Assembly (NCBI RefSeq): GCF_024345855.1
Contig: NZ_JAGQBX010000010.1
Location: 1 to 61,377, forward strand
Length of the DNA: 61,377 bases
Source: Synechococcus sp. GreenBA-s
Lineage (GTDB): Bacteria > Cyanobacteriota > Cyanobacteriia > PCC-6307 > Cyanobiaceae
Reading direction: 5' to 3'
Shown in pieces: positions 50,295 through 61,377 of this stretch (within the stretch, counting starts at the first letter, position 1; each line of letters starts with the position of its first letter). The notes under the pieces were generated by a model, which was not told where the DNA came from, made no database searches, and saw nothing but the letters and a program-made list of their open reading frames with translations. A program made the position numbers and the translations under genes.

Positions 50295-51096
50295 CGGCAA
50301 ACCCCCGCCGGCTTTTCTGGAACAGCCGGTAGCTGCATTCACAGGCGAGGACCGCCGCTGGTAGGCCCATCCCCAGGTAGAGCGGTGAGGGCGGGAGGCC
50401 GGCCACGGCCACCTGGCGGGTCTGCTCGATCACCAGCACCAGGGGATTGAGTTGGAGCACCGGCTGCCATTGAGGTGGGAGTGCACTCACGGGATAGAAC
50501 ACCGCGCTCAGGAACATCAACAGATTCACCACCACCCCAAGCACCTGGCCCAGATCCCGCAGGAAGACCCCCAGGGCTGAGAGGATCCAGCTCAGGGCCA
50601 GGCAGCCTCCGGCCAGCGGCAACCACACCAGCGGCAGCCAGAGCAGGCTTGGGTAGGGACCGACCCTGGCCAGTGCCTGGAACAGGGTCAGCACCACCAG
50701 GCTCGTGAGGGCGTGGAAGCAGGCGGAGGCCACGTTCACGGCCGGGAGGATCTCCAGGGGAAAGATCACCTTGGTGACCAGATTGGCATTGTCCACGATC
50801 AACGAGGAGGCCTTCGTCGTGGTCTCGGAGAAGATGTTGAAGGCAATCAAGCCGGCAAACAGATTGACCGCAAAGCCGATGGGGCCGGCCTCTTCCAGAT
50901 TGCCCCAGCGCGATTGGAACACCTCCGAGAACACGAAGGTGTATACCGCCAGCATCAGCAATGGCGTGAGAAAACTCCAGCTCCAGCCCAGCACCGATCC
51001 CCGGTAGCGGCCGACCACCTCCCGCTCCGCAAGGCGCCAGCCCAGCTCGCGCTGCCGCCAGAGAGCCCCTGGAAACCGCAGTGGACACCAGCCCAT
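50284..51096 (-). CDS. wzm: polysaccharide ABC transporter permease (ABC-2 type)
   Basis: A 270-residue ABC-2 permease with the usual layout: an amphipathic N-terminus (RFPGALWRQRELGWRLAEREVVGRYRGSVLG), then six transmembrane helices, including FLTPLLMLAVYTFVFSEVF, LAFNIFSETTTKASSLIVDNANLVTKV and VLGVVVNLLMFLSAVFYPVSALP. The family motif ANLVTKVIFPLEILP is complete. Its ATG overlaps the GntR stop by one base (TGATG), and its 3' end overlaps wzt, so the trio is translationally coupled. It pairs with the Wzt-type ATPase to export O-antigen or capsule-like glycan. Confidence 0.92.
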   Translation of the reverse strand: MGWCPLRFPGALWRQRELGWRLAEREVVGRYRGSVLGWSWSFLTPLLMLAVYTFVFSEVFQSRWGNLEEAGPIGFAVNLFAGLIAFNIFSETTTKASSLIVDNANLVTKVIFPLEILPAVNVASACFHALTSLVVLTLFQALARVGPYPSLLWLPLVWLPLAGGCLALSWILSALGVFLRDLGQVLGVVVNLLMFLSAVFYPVSALPPQWQPVLQLNPLVLVIEQTRQVAVAGLPPSPLYLGMGLPAAVLACECSYRLFQKSRRGFADVL

Positions 51097-52088
51097 CAAG
51101 CCGCAGCCTGCAGCCCGATCTCCTTGCGCAGCAGCTCGATCGTGGCGCTGCCCAGGTAGCTCTGGGCGCAGTGCACCTGGGGCAGACGCATCAGCTGGGC
51201 GCGGTTCTGGCGCAGGCTCTGCTCCACCAGCGGCAGGCTCGGGCGGTCGCAGAGCACGTGGCTGGCAGCCCGTAGGAGAGCCAGCAGGCGGCTGCTCACG
51301 TCCGGGGTGGCGGTCATCAGCAGCAGCTCGTTGCCGCGCATGCTGTGCAGGATCACCTCGGCGGCCCGCAGCAGGCCCGGGCTGATGCTCACCAGGCCCA
51401 CGCAGCTGCCGGCCCGCAGGTCCTTGAGCAGGTCGAGCTCGTGGCGGAAGTCGTTGAGGTCCACGGCCACGGCCCGCACGCCGTGCTGGCGGGCGATGTC
51501 CTCCACCGGTTGCAGGAAGTAGCGGCTGGTCACCACCGTGCCGTTGCTGGAGCTCTCCAGCACCGCCTCCAGCTCCTCCAGGGGCACCACCTCCACCGGT
51601 ACCTCCAGGTTGGGGGTGAGTTCCTCGGCGATCAGCATCGAGGCGCCGATGTCCTCGCGGGGGGTGCTCACCAGCACCCGCGCACCGCAGCGCAGGCGCC
51701 AGTCGATCTCGCGGGTGAGCAGTTCGCGGGCCTGCTGCAGGGTGCAGCCGGCGTTGAGAAGGCCGTCAACGCTCTGGCGCACCTCCCGGTCGATGTCGGG
51801 CAGGGCCTTGCCGCGGATGCCCGGCGGCGGCTTGATCTCGCGCGGCTTCTGCTGGTCGCGCACGTAGATGCCCGAGCCGGCCATGGCCTCCACCACGCCG
51901 TCGTTCTCCAGCTGGCGGTAGACCTTGCTGATCGTGTTGCGGTGCAGCCCCGTCTGCATCGCCAGCTGACGGGTGCTGGGCAGGCGGTGGCCCGGCGGGA
52001 AGTGGCGCGCCGCGATCGCGAAGCAGATCTGGTTGTACAGCTGCGTCGACGCCGGAATGTCGCTGTCCTGCTGGATGTGGAACCGCAC
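51096..52088 (-). CDS. GntR-type transcriptional regulator, upstream gene of the wzm-wzt operon
   Basis: Residues about 1-70 form a GntR winged helix: STQLYNQICFAIAARHFPPGHRLPSTRQLAMQTGLHRNTISKVYRQLENDGVVEAMAGSGIYV region (segments quoted separately, helix-turn-helix around LAMQTGLHRNTISKVYR). The C-terminal 230 residues look like two alpha/beta lobes (VLVSTPREDIGASMLIAEEL, TVVTSRYFLQPVEDIARQ, VGLVSISPGLLRAAEVI) that may bind a ligand; no PLP-aminotransferase signature is seen. GTG start at 52088. 1-nt overlap with wzm suggests that it controls or is co-regulated with glycan export. 160 nt separate it from the divergent hydrolase gene. Confidence 0.8.
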   Translation of the reverse strand: MRFHIQQDSDIPASTQLYNQICFAIAARHFPPGHRLPSTRQLAMQTGLHRNTISKVYRQLENDGVVEAMAGSGIYVRDQQKPREIKPPPGIRGKALPDIDREVRQSVDGLLNAGCTLQQARELLTREIDWRLRCGARVLVSTPREDIGASMLIAEELTPNLEVPVEVVPLEELEAVLESSSNGTVVTSRYFLQPVEDIARQHGVRAVAVDLNDFRHELDLLKDLRAGSCVGLVSISPGLLRAAEVILHSMRGNELLLMTATPDVSSRLLALLRAASHVLCDRPSLPLVEQSLRQNRAQLMRLPQVHCAQSYLGSATIELLRKEIGLQAAA

Positions 52089-52248
52089 GCCGGAGGGGAC
52101 AGAGCTGACTCCGGCCACCTTACGGAGCTTCGGGCCTGGTGACAATCGCTGCGTTGGCATAGGCGCCTGTGCCGGTGCTGTGCCAGCTGGGCGCGGGCTC
52201 TGGGTCGGCTTCCGGCAGGAGAATGGCGCTCCTCGCCTCTCTGTGGCC

Positions 52249-53124
52249 ATGCCGGAGCTCCTCACCCTGCCGGCCATGGCCCGGCCCACCCGGGGCGAGT
52301 GGGTGCGCCTCGCTGTTGCGGAGGCCCCCGGGGTGGCTCCCACCGCACTCCCGGCCTGGTGGGCCCGTCCGGCCGATGGGCCGCCGCGGGCGGCGGTGCT
52401 GGTGCTGCCGGAGGTGTTCGGGGTGAATGCCTGGGTGCGCAGCGTGGCGGACCGGCTGGCCGCCGCCGGCTACGCGGCCCTGGCGATCAGCAGCTTCGCC
52501 CGCACGGCCCCCGATCTGGACGTCGGCTACGACGCGGCGGGGCTGGCGGAGGGCCGCCGCCACCGCGACCAGGTGACCGCCAGCCAGCTGCTGGCCGATG
52601 TGGCGGCGGCGGCGGCCTGGCTGCAGGCGGCCCATCAGGCCGATGGCCTGGGGGAGCGCCCCCTGGGCTGCGTGGGCTTCTGCTTCGGGGGACATCTGGC
52701 CCTGATTGCCGCCACCCTGCCGGTCATCGCCGTCACCTGCGATTTCTACGGTGCCCGCGTGTCGGACTTCCGGCCCGGCATGGATTCGGCGCTGCCGGCG
52801 GATGCGCCCGGGCAGCCGGGCCCGAGCCTGGCGCTGGTGCCCGAGATACCCGGCCGGCTCTGGTGCTTCTGCGGCACGGCCGATCCGCTGATCCCGCCGG
52901 CGGAGCAGGAGGCGATCAACCAGGTGCTCACGCAGGCCAATGGGGGTGGGGCCGCACGGGTCGCCGTTGATCTGCCGGCGGATCAGCCGCCCAGGCACCG
53001 GCTGTTCCTCGCGCCGGGTGCTGGCCACGGCTACCTGTGCGAGGCCCGGGGCGACTTCGCTCCCCAGGCCGCTCGCGCCGGCTGGAGCGCGATGCTGCAG
53101 CTGTTTGACCACGCCCTGCGCTGA
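52249..53124 (+). CDS. dienelactone hydrolase family protein
   Basis: A 291-residue alpha/beta hydrolase of the dienelactone hydrolase type. The nucleophile elbow is GFCFGG with Cys in place of Ser, as expected in the family (about residue 144), Asp in CGTADPLIP, and His in APGAGHGYLCE complete the triad. AAVLVLPEVFGVNAWVRSVADRLAAAGY is the conserved N-terminal block. Substrate is unknown; such enzymes are common in cyanobacteria and often act on small lactones or esters. ATG 52249 gives MPELLTLPAM; divergent from the GntR gene. No signal peptide. Confidence 0.88.
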   Translation: MPELLTLPAMARPTRGEWVRLAVAEAPGVAPTALPAWWARPADGPPRAAVLVLPEVFGVNAWVRSVADRLAAAGYAALAISSFARTAPDLDVGYDAAGLAEGRRHRDQVTASQLLADVAAAAAWLQAAHQADGLGERPLGCVGFCFGGHLALIAATLPVIAVTCDFYGARVSDFRPGMDSALPADAPGQPGPSLALVPEIPGRLWCFCGTADPLIPPAEQEAINQVLTQANGGGAARVAVDLPADQPPRHRLFLAPGAGHGYLCEARGDFAPQAARAGWSAMLQLFDHALR

Positions 53125-53201
53125 GGCGCCATGGGGGCGACGGCGTGCAGCTGTCGCCCCCTTTCTCTAGGCCAAGACCCGGCTCCTGGCCTAGACCCGC
53201 T

Positions 53202-53834
53202 TCAGCCCGCCTCGGCGCTGGCGCGGCTTTCGATCGTGCGCACCGCCTTGGTGGCGGCGGCGGCGGCCTCCTTCTCCTTGGCCAGGGGAGTCTTGCGGGG
53301 GCTGAGGAACATGATCATGTTGCGGCCCTCCCGCTTGGGAAGCTGCTGGATCTCGGCGTTCTCCTCGAGGTCCTTGGCCATGCGCATCAGCAGCTGTTCG
53401 GCCAGGGCCGTGTGCTGGATCTCGCGGCCGCGGAAGATCACGGTGCACTTGACCTTGTCGCCGGACTTGAGGAAGCGCTGGGCCTGACCGATCCGCACGT
53501 CGTAGTCGTGCTGGTCGATCTTGTAGCGCATCTTGACCTCCTTGACTTCGGTCTGATGCGACTTCTTCTTGGCCTCCTTGGCCTTCTTCTCCTGTTCGAA
53601 CTTGTATTTGCCGTAGTCCATGATCCGGCAGACCGGCGGGTCCGCCTTCTCGCTCACGAGCACCAGGTCCAGCTCGCGGTCGCGGGCCACCTCCAGCGCC
53701 GCCTCCCTCGTAATCACCCCCAACTGGCTGCCGTCGGCATCCACCACCCGGAGCTGGGGGTAGCTGATGCGGTCGTTGATGTTGGGGAGCTCCCGGACGG
53801 GGGCACGGCGGTCAAAACGGGGACGGGGTGGCAT
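53202..53834 (-). CDS. infC: translation initiation factor IF-3
   Basis: IF-3 keeps the 30S subunit free and proofreads initiator tRNA pairing. The 210-residue protein has [24 protein letters not shown] at the N-domain, the linker [24 protein letters not shown], and the C-domain [25 protein letters not shown] plus [25 protein letters not shown]. All core motifs are intact; a roughly 30-residue C-terminal tail rich in Ala/Lys follows. It lies 51 nt downstream of miaA on the same strand and may be co-transcribed. Confidence 0.97.
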   Translation of the reverse strand: MPPRPRFDRRAPVRELPNINDRISYPQLRVVDADGSQLGVITREAALEVARDRELDLVLVSEKADPPVCRIMDYGKYKFEQEKKAKEAKKKSHQTEVKEVKMRYKIDQHDYDVRIGQAQRFLKSGDKVKCTVIFRGREIQHTALAEQLLMRMAKDLEENAEIQQLPKREGRNMIMFLSPRKTPLAKEKEAAAAATKAVRTIESRASAEAG

Positions 53835-53885
53835 TCAGACGGGCGAGGGGACGAGAGCGGAGAAAAACCAGGGGCTGTTCACCCT

Positions 53886-56957
<3,072 letters not shown>

Positions 56958-56958
<1 letters not shown>

Positions 56959-57266
56959 TGGACTGGCGCTGGACCTGCGTCCTGGGCCTGGCCCTGATCG
57001 GCCCGGCGGCCCTGCCTGCCGGCGGCGGTGAGCGGCGCCAACCCGAGCTGCGGCGGCGTCAGGCCCGGGAGCCGCTGCTTACCCGTGGCACCGCCAGCCT
57101 CCAGGCGGCCCCCCGGCGCCATGCGCCGGTGCTGGCCCAACTGGAGGCCGGCGAGCCCCTGGAGCTGGTGCGCAGCTGGTGGTCGCCCAGCGGACGCCGC
57201 TGGCTGCAGGTGCAGACCGCCGGCGGCCCGGCGGGGCTGGCCCGCCGGGGCTGGCTGGCGGGATGA
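56958..57266 (+). CDS. small secreted SH3-like domain protein
   Basis: A 102-residue protein with a Sec-type signal (residues about 1-22, WTCVLGLALIGPAALPAGGG) and a C-terminal part resembling a bacterial SH3 (SH3b) domain: VLAQLEAGEPLELVRSWWSP then RRWLQVQTAGGPAGLARRGWL, with the typical W-V-x-V pattern. Such domains often bind cell wall peptides. It is sandwiched by 1-nt (gyrB) and 4-nt (GT4) overlaps, making an odd gyrB-SH3-GT4 chain. Family assignment is tentative because of size. Confidence 0.7.
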
Positions 57267-58960
57267 GCGCGTCTGCTGAGAATCCGTTCCATCAGCTCTT
57301 CCCCGCTGCGCTCTATCTGCCTGGGGACGCCTTTGATTCCAGGCGATTTCAGCTGATCGGCCGCCGCATCGCCGGCCTGCAGTTCGCCCAGGCGATGGCC
57401 CGTTCCCTGCAGCCGGCCGAGCTGCTGAGGGTTGTCTGCCCGGAACCGGAGGCCAGGGATGCCCTGAAGGCCTCCCTGCGGCCTGTTGTTCCGGCCAAGG
57501 CCGGGATCGCGATCTCGGCCGAAGTCTCAATGCGCAGTCTGGCTGGCCTGGAGGCGATCCACTACCCCGATCCCTCCATCGCCGCCGCCGCCGAATGGCG
57601 TGCCGCGAACCCAGGAGCTGATCTCTCGATCACGGGCATCATCCACACCCTCTGCACAACGGCCGTCGTCGCCATGGTGCGCAGCTGCGTCACGGCACCG
57701 GTGGCTCCCTGGGATGCGTTGGTCTGCAGCTCCAGGGCCGGCCGGGCCGTGGTGGAAGCGGTCCTGGAGCAGCACACGGAGTATCTGGCCCGGCGCTTCT
57801 TCCAGCCAAGCCTGAGCCGGGCCCAGTGGCCATCCCTGCCCGTCATCCCCCTGCCGGCGCCCGTGGACCAACCCATTGCCCCCGGTCTGTCCCGGCAGGA
57901 GCGCCGCACCTTTGCCAGGCAGCGGCTTGGCCTTGGGCCCACCAGCTTTGTCGCCTGTTCCGTCGGCCGTCTGAGTTTCCACAGCAAGGCCCATCCCCTG
58001 GCGCTGTATCGGGCCCTGGCCGGCGTGGCCGAGACCCATCCGGATCTGCTGCTGCTCGAATGCGGCCAGTACAGCAATCCCCAGATTGCCGAGGCGTACC
58101 AGGAGCTGCGGGCCCGTTTTCCCCAGCTGCGCTTCCAGGTCATCGGGGGGCTGGAGCCGGCGACCGACGAGCAGAAATGGCTTGTATATGCAGCGGCGGA
58201 CGTCTTCGTGTCGCCGGCGGACAGCTTCCAGGAGACCTTCGGCCTGACCCTGCTGGAGGCCATGCTGGCCGAGCTGCCCCTGGTGGTCAGCGACTGGGAC
58301 GGTTACCGCGACCTGGTGCAGGAGGGGGTGACCGGTTTTCTGGTCCCCACCGCCGATGTCCTGGGGACGACGGAGCAGGTGGACAGCATTCAGGCTGGCT
58401 ATCAGGCCGGGAGCCTCAGCTACGACACGATGGTGGCCCTCAGAAGCCTCGGCGTCGTGGTGGATGTCGAGGCCCTGCGCCAGGCCCTTCTGACCCTGGC
58501 TGATGACCCGGCGCTGGCCAGGCAAATGGGCGAGCAGGGGGCCAAGTGCCTGCAGGAGCAGTACTCCCCTGCGGTCATCGCGGCCCGTTACCGCCAGCTC
58601 TGGGGTGAGCTCGGCGACCGGCGCCGCGCCGCGTCTGAGCAGGAGCGGTGTGCGTTGAGGGCCTGGATTCCCCCTGATGCCCGCCTGTTCCAGGGCTATG
58701 CCTCCCAGCCCTTCACGGCGGAGAGCGTGCGGGAGTCCCGCCAGGAGCCTGGTGATGGCCTGCTCTCCGACCGCATGAATGAGGGCCTGTTCGATCAGCT
58801 GTGCTTCGGCCAGGCCAGCACTGTCCGCGAGCACCTGAGGGTCTCGGGGGAACTCAGGCTCGCGGCGCTCCTCTCCCTGGGATATCCGGAGGAGCGCGCA
58901 CGACAGATCCTGGCGGCTCTGGTCAAGCTCGGTGTCGCTGATGTGAGCTCCCCGGCCTGA
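57263..58960 (+). CDS. GT4-type glycosyltransferase (paralogue of the one at 44236-45945)
   Basis: A 565-residue GT-B enzyme with FVACSVGRLSFHSKAHPLALYRAL, LLLECGQYSNPQIAEAYQEL, VIGGLEPATDEQKWLVYAAADVFVSPADSFQETFG (donor lobe; quoted as consecutive segments) and PLVVSDWDGYRDLVQEGVTGF. The C-terminal 110 residues resemble those of the paralogue at 44236 (final AALVKLGVADV against LVWLAKLGLLDW), which indicates a conserved accessory domain. ATG 57263 overlaps the SH3 gene stop (ATGA). Probably adds a sugar to an acceptor not determinable here. Confidence 0.83.
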   Translation: MSASAENPFHQLFPAALYLPGDAFDSRRFQLIGRRIAGLQFAQAMARSLQPAELLRVVCPEPEARDALKASLRPVVPAKAGIAISAEVSMRSLAGLEAIHYPDPSIAAAAEWRAANPGADLSITGIIHTLCTTAVVAMVRSCVTAPVAPWDALVCSSRAGRAVVEAVLEQHTEYLARRFFQPSLSRAQWPSLPVIPLPAPVDQPIAPGLSRQERRTFARQRLGLGPTSFVACSVGRLSFHSKAHPLALYRALAGVAETHPDLLLLECGQYSNPQIAEAYQELRARFPQLRFQVIGGLEPATDEQKWLVYAAADVFVSPADSFQETFGLTLLEAMLAELPLVVSDWDGYRDLVQEGVTGFLVPTADVLGTTEQVDSIQAGYQAGSLSYDTMVALRSLGVVVDVEALRQALLTLADDPALARQMGEQGAKCLQEQYSPAVIAARYRQLWGELGDRRRAASEQERCALRAWIPPDARLFQGYASQPFTAESVRESRQEPGDGLLSDRMNEGLFDQLCFGQASTVREHLRVSGELRLAALLSLGYPEERARQILAALVKLGVADVSSPA

Positions 58961-58976
58961 CCATGGGCCCGGCTCA

Positions 58977-59456
58977 TCAGGCCGCCAGCGCCGCCTCGAT
59001 CGCGCCGGTGAGTTCGGCCGCATCGGGCTCGACGTTGCTCTTGTAGCGGGCCAGCACGGTGCCGTCCTTGCCGATCAGGAACTTCTCGAAGTTCCAGGCC
59101 ACATCGCCGGCCGGCTCGGTCTGGGTGAGGGTGCTGTAGGGCTCGGTCTTGGCGCCGGTGGCGTGCACCTTGTCGAACAGGGGGAAGTCGGCGCCGTAGG
59201 TGGTGGAGCAGAACTGCTGGATCTCAGGCAGGCTGCCGGGCTCCTGGGCGCCGAAGTCGTTGCAGGGGAAGCCGAGCACGCTGAAGCCCTGGGCCCCGTA
59301 GCTCTCCTGCAGCTTCTGCAGGCCGGCGTACTGGCGGGTGAAGCCGCAGCGGCTGGCCACGTTCACGATCAGCAGCACCTGGCCGTTCAGATCGCCCAGA
59401 CGCTGCTCGTCGCCCTTGGCGGTCTTGACCACCACATCGCTCACATTCACGGCCAT
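58977..59456 (-). CDS. glutathione peroxidase (Cys type)
   Basis: A 159-residue thioredoxin-fold peroxidase. The peroxidatic Cys is in IVNVASRCGFT (about residue 37), the second element is LGFPCNDFGAQEPGS and the catalytic Trp is in VAWNFEKFLIG. The classical Gln and Asn are also present. Cyanobacterial members often use NADPH/thioredoxin rather than glutathione and detoxify lipid hydroperoxides. Start ATG 59456 is 92 nt from the divergent mgtE start. It is convergent with the GT4 gene, 16 nt apart. Confidence 0.94.
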   Translation of the reverse strand: MAVNVSDVVVKTAKGDEQRLGDLNGQVLLIVNVASRCGFTRQYAGLQKLQESYGAQGFSVLGFPCNDFGAQEPGSLPEIQQFCSTTYGADFPLFDKVHATGAKTEPYSTLTQTEPAGDVAWNFEKFLIGKDGTVLARYKSNVEPDAAELTGAIEAALAA

Positions 59457-59548
59457 GGTTCGTTCGCGGACCGGCGTTCCGGTGTTCTGGACGGCCGGAC
59501 CCTAGCGAGCCCAGCCCATACACTCGAAGCGCCGCAGCCCCAGGCGCG

Positions 59549-61000
59549 ATGAGCGAGGCCAACGGCGTTCCCCCTGGGATCACCAGCGCGATCACCACGG
59601 CGGCCGACGGCGATGTGGCCAAGGGCGTCGCCCTGCCCGACGTGGTGGCCCAGCAGCTCAAGGCCCTGCTGGAGGCCGGCCACTACGACGGCGTGAAGCT
59701 GCTGCTGGAACCCGTCCAGGAGGTGGACATCGCCGCGGCGATCGGCAGCCTGCCGCGCACCCTGCAGGCCCTGGCCTTCCGGCTGCTGCCCAAGGACGAG
59801 GCGATCGAGGTCTACGAATATCTGGAGGCCTCCGTGCAGCAGACCCTGCTGGAGCGGCTGCGCTCCGGCGAGGTGCTGGAGCTGGTGGAGGAGATGTCGC
59901 CCGACGATCGGGTACGCCTGTTTGACGAGCTGCCGGCCAAGGTGGTGCGTCGGCTGCTGGCGGAGCTGAGCCCGGCGGAGCGGCGCGTGACCGCCCAGAT
60001 GCTCGGCTACGAGGCCGAGACGGCCGGCCGTCTGATGACGACGGAATACATCGACCTCAAGGAGTTCCACAGTGCCGCCCAGGCCCTGGCGATCGTGCGC
60101 CGCCGCGCCCAGGACACCGAGACCATCTACAGCCTCTACGTGACCGATGCCTCACGGCACCTCACGGGCATCCTGTCGCTGCGGGATCTGGTGGTGGCCG
60201 ATCCGGAAGACCGCATCGGCGATGTGATGACCCGCGAGGTGGTGAGCATCTCCACCGACACCGACCAGGAGGAGGTGGCCCGGGTGATCCAGCGCTACGA
60301 CTTCCTGGCGGTGCCGGTGGTGGACCGGGAGCAGCGGCTGGTGGGGATCGTCACCGTCGACGACGTGATCGACGTGATCGAGCAGGAGGCCACCCGTGAC
60401 CTCTATGCCGCCGGCGCTGTGCAGGCCGGCGATGAGGACGATTACTTCCAGAGCAATCTGTTCACCGTGGCCCGGCGCCGGGTGGTGTGGCTGCTGGTGC
60501 TGCTGCTTGCCAACACCGGCACCTCGGCGGTGATCGCCTCCCAGAAGGGCGTGCTGGAGCAGGTGGTGGTGCTGGCGGCCTTCATCCCGCTCTTGATCGG
60601 CACCGGCGGCAACGTGGGCGCCCAGAGCTCCACGGTGGTGATCCGGGGCCTGAGCACCCAGCGCATCCAGACCCTCGGACCCGGTGCCGCCATCGGGCGG
60701 GAGCTGGTGGCGGGGGCGCTGCTGGGGCTGCTGATGGTGCTGGTGGTGGTGCCCTGGGCCTGGCAGGTGTCCGGCAGCCCGGTGGTGGCGGGGGCCGCCG
60801 GCATCTCCCTGGTGGCGATCACCACCCTGGCGGCCACGGCCGGGGCGGCCCTGCCGCTGCTGTTCGATCGCCTCGGCCTGGACCCGGCGCTGATGTCGGC
60901 CCCGTTCATCGCCACCGCCACGGACGTGGCCGGGGTGTTCATCTACCTGCACACCGCCGCCTGGCTGCTGGGGCGGTTTGGGGCGGCGGCCCCGGGCTGA
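59549..61000 (+). CDS. mgtE: magnesium transporter MgtE
   Basis: A 483-residue Mg2+ channel. It has an N-terminal helical domain with the family VYEYLEASVQQTLLERL and EMSPDDRVRLFDELPAKV, a pair of CBS domains (about residues 165-285; GILSLRDLVVADPEDRIGDVM and DFLAVPVVDREQRLVGIVTVDDVIDVIEQEATRD region), and five transmembrane helices from about 305 (RVVWLLVLLLANTGTSAVI, then GGNVGAQSSTVVIRGL for the pore, and FIATATDVAGVFIYLHTA at the end). The N and CBS domains gate the pore by sensing cytosolic Mg2+. Complete. Confidence 0.96.
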   Translation: MSEANGVPPGITSAITTAADGDVAKGVALPDVVAQQLKALLEAGHYDGVKLLLEPVQEVDIAAAIGSLPRTLQALAFRLLPKDEAIEVYEYLEASVQQTLLERLRSGEVLELVEEMSPDDRVRLFDELPAKVVRRLLAELSPAERRVTAQMLGYEAETAGRLMTTEYIDLKEFHSAAQALAIVRRRAQDTETIYSLYVTDASRHLTGILSLRDLVVADPEDRIGDVMTREVVSISTDTDQEEVARVIQRYDFLAVPVVDREQRLVGIVTVDDVIDVIEQEATRDLYAAGAVQAGDEDDYFQSNLFTVARRRVVWLLVLLLANTGTSAVIASQKGVLEQVVVLAAFIPLLIGTGGNVGAQSSTVVIRGLSTQRIQTLGPGAAIGRELVAGALLGLLMVLVVVPWAWQVSGSPVVAGAAGISLVAITTLAATAGAALPLLFDRLGLDPALMSAPFIATATDVAGVFIYLHTAAWLLGRFGAAAPG

Positions 61001-61111
61001 ACGGCGGCTCGGTGGGCACGGCAGGCGCCGCCGGCACGGACTGTCTTTGGCTTTCTGAGAGAGCCTTCACACTTCTTCAGGTTAGGCTTTACACAAGTTC
61101 AGGGTCCCGCC

Positions 61112-61377
61112 GTGGTCCTCGCCCTCTCGTTGCTCGAGCCTTCGCTCGCCGATCCCGTGGCCGCCGAGCCTTCCGGGGCCGCCTCCCCTGCCGCCGGCCG
61201 CGTTGCCGGCGCCCAGCGCACCTCCCCGCCCGTGGATGGCGACCTGGTGCGCTCCTACCTGCGCGACATCGGCCGTGTGCCGCTGCTGAGCCACGAGCAG
61301 GAGATCACCCTGGGCCGTCAGGTGCAGGAGCTGATGGCGCTGGAGGAGCTGGAGCAGGAGCTGACGCTGCGTGCGGG
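61112..61377 (+). CDS. group 2-type RNA polymerase sigma factor (5' part, runs off the window)
   Basis: The reading frame from GTG 61112 encodes a Pro/Ala-rich start and then VDGDLVRSYLRDIGRVPLLSHEQEITLGRQVQELMALE, which matches sigma70 region 1.2 (DxVRxYLRxIGRxPLLxxxEE). The C-terminal regions 2-4 are outside the window, so subtype cannot be given. Picocyanobacteria carry several group 2 sigma factors with variable N-termini. A motif resembling TAGGCT at 61083-61088 upstream may be a -10. The start choice is provisional. Confidence 0.82.
   Translation, partial: MVLALSLLEPSLADPVAAEPSGAASPAAGRVAGAQRTSPPVDGDLVRSYLRDIGRVPLLSHEQEITLGRQVQELMALEELEQELTLRA

Overview
The window is a GC-rich cyanobacterial chromosome segment. 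Encoded PsbZ followed directly by lumazine synthase, a DUF561 protein, an aspartate kinase with duplicated ACT domains, precorrin-8X methylmutase and many dense, overlapping genes point to a Synechococcus/Cyanobium-type picocyanobacterium. That placement is inference from gene content; no rRNA gene is present.

Layout. 1-9.7 kb holds housekeeping genes (tilS, DUF561, holin-family membrane protein, uvrB, lysC, DUF6165, holA), an unrecognised glycosyltransferase-like gene, and a single-chain Phd-antitoxin/PIN-toxin fusion. 10-14.8 kb holds cobH/cbiC, mutS, psbZ and ribH. 14.8-20.2 kb starts a surface-polysaccharide block: a polyprenyl-phosphate sugar transferase, a two-headed glycosyltransferase and two GT2 enzymes joined by short overlaps. 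20.3-26.7 kb is a visibly AT-richer island described below. 26.7-36.3 kb resumes the polysaccharide block with a GT39 mannosyltransferase-like membrane protein, three sulfotransferases (one fused to a GT2), GT32, GT4, DUF5672 and a methyltransferase. 36.5-43.3 kb encodes an RTX protein and its type I secretion system (HlyD, an ABC exporter with a cyclic-nucleotide-binding-like domain, and a parvulin-like PPIase). 43.5-61.4 kb carries tRNA-Gly(GCC), GNAT, secA, a GntR-Wzm-Wzt export operon, dienelactone hydrolase, infC, miaA, gyrB, two paralogous GT4 enzymes, a glutathione peroxidase, mgtE and the 5' end of a sigma factor gene.

The most unusual system is at 20.3-26.7 kb. Four tiny paralogous genes (61-66 codons) encode Cys-free peptides with a shared N-terminus (M-K/L-I-D-L/F-x-x-Q-x-G-F-S) and exactly three GEGG motifs each; the last is always preceded by a Lys five residues before its Glu. 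Each gene has its own CTTGACY -35 box about 50-55 nt upstream of the start codon, and the first is closed by a strong intrinsic terminator. The fourth is followed by three coupled genes: a HExxH enzyme resembling peptide beta-hydroxylases, an adenylation-carrier-thioesterase protein whose thioesterase nucleophile is Cys, and an ATP-grasp ligase. This has the architecture of a ribosomal-peptide/NRPS-like hybrid modification pathway. Product, bonds and function cannot be deduced from sequence alone.

The polysaccharide genes plausibly work together: a sugar transferase primes a lipid carrier, the glycosyltransferases extend the chain, sulfotransferases and a methyltransferase decorate it, and a Wzm/Wzt transporter with a cargo-recognition domain exports it. 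The RTX operon adds a secreted Ca-binding protein.
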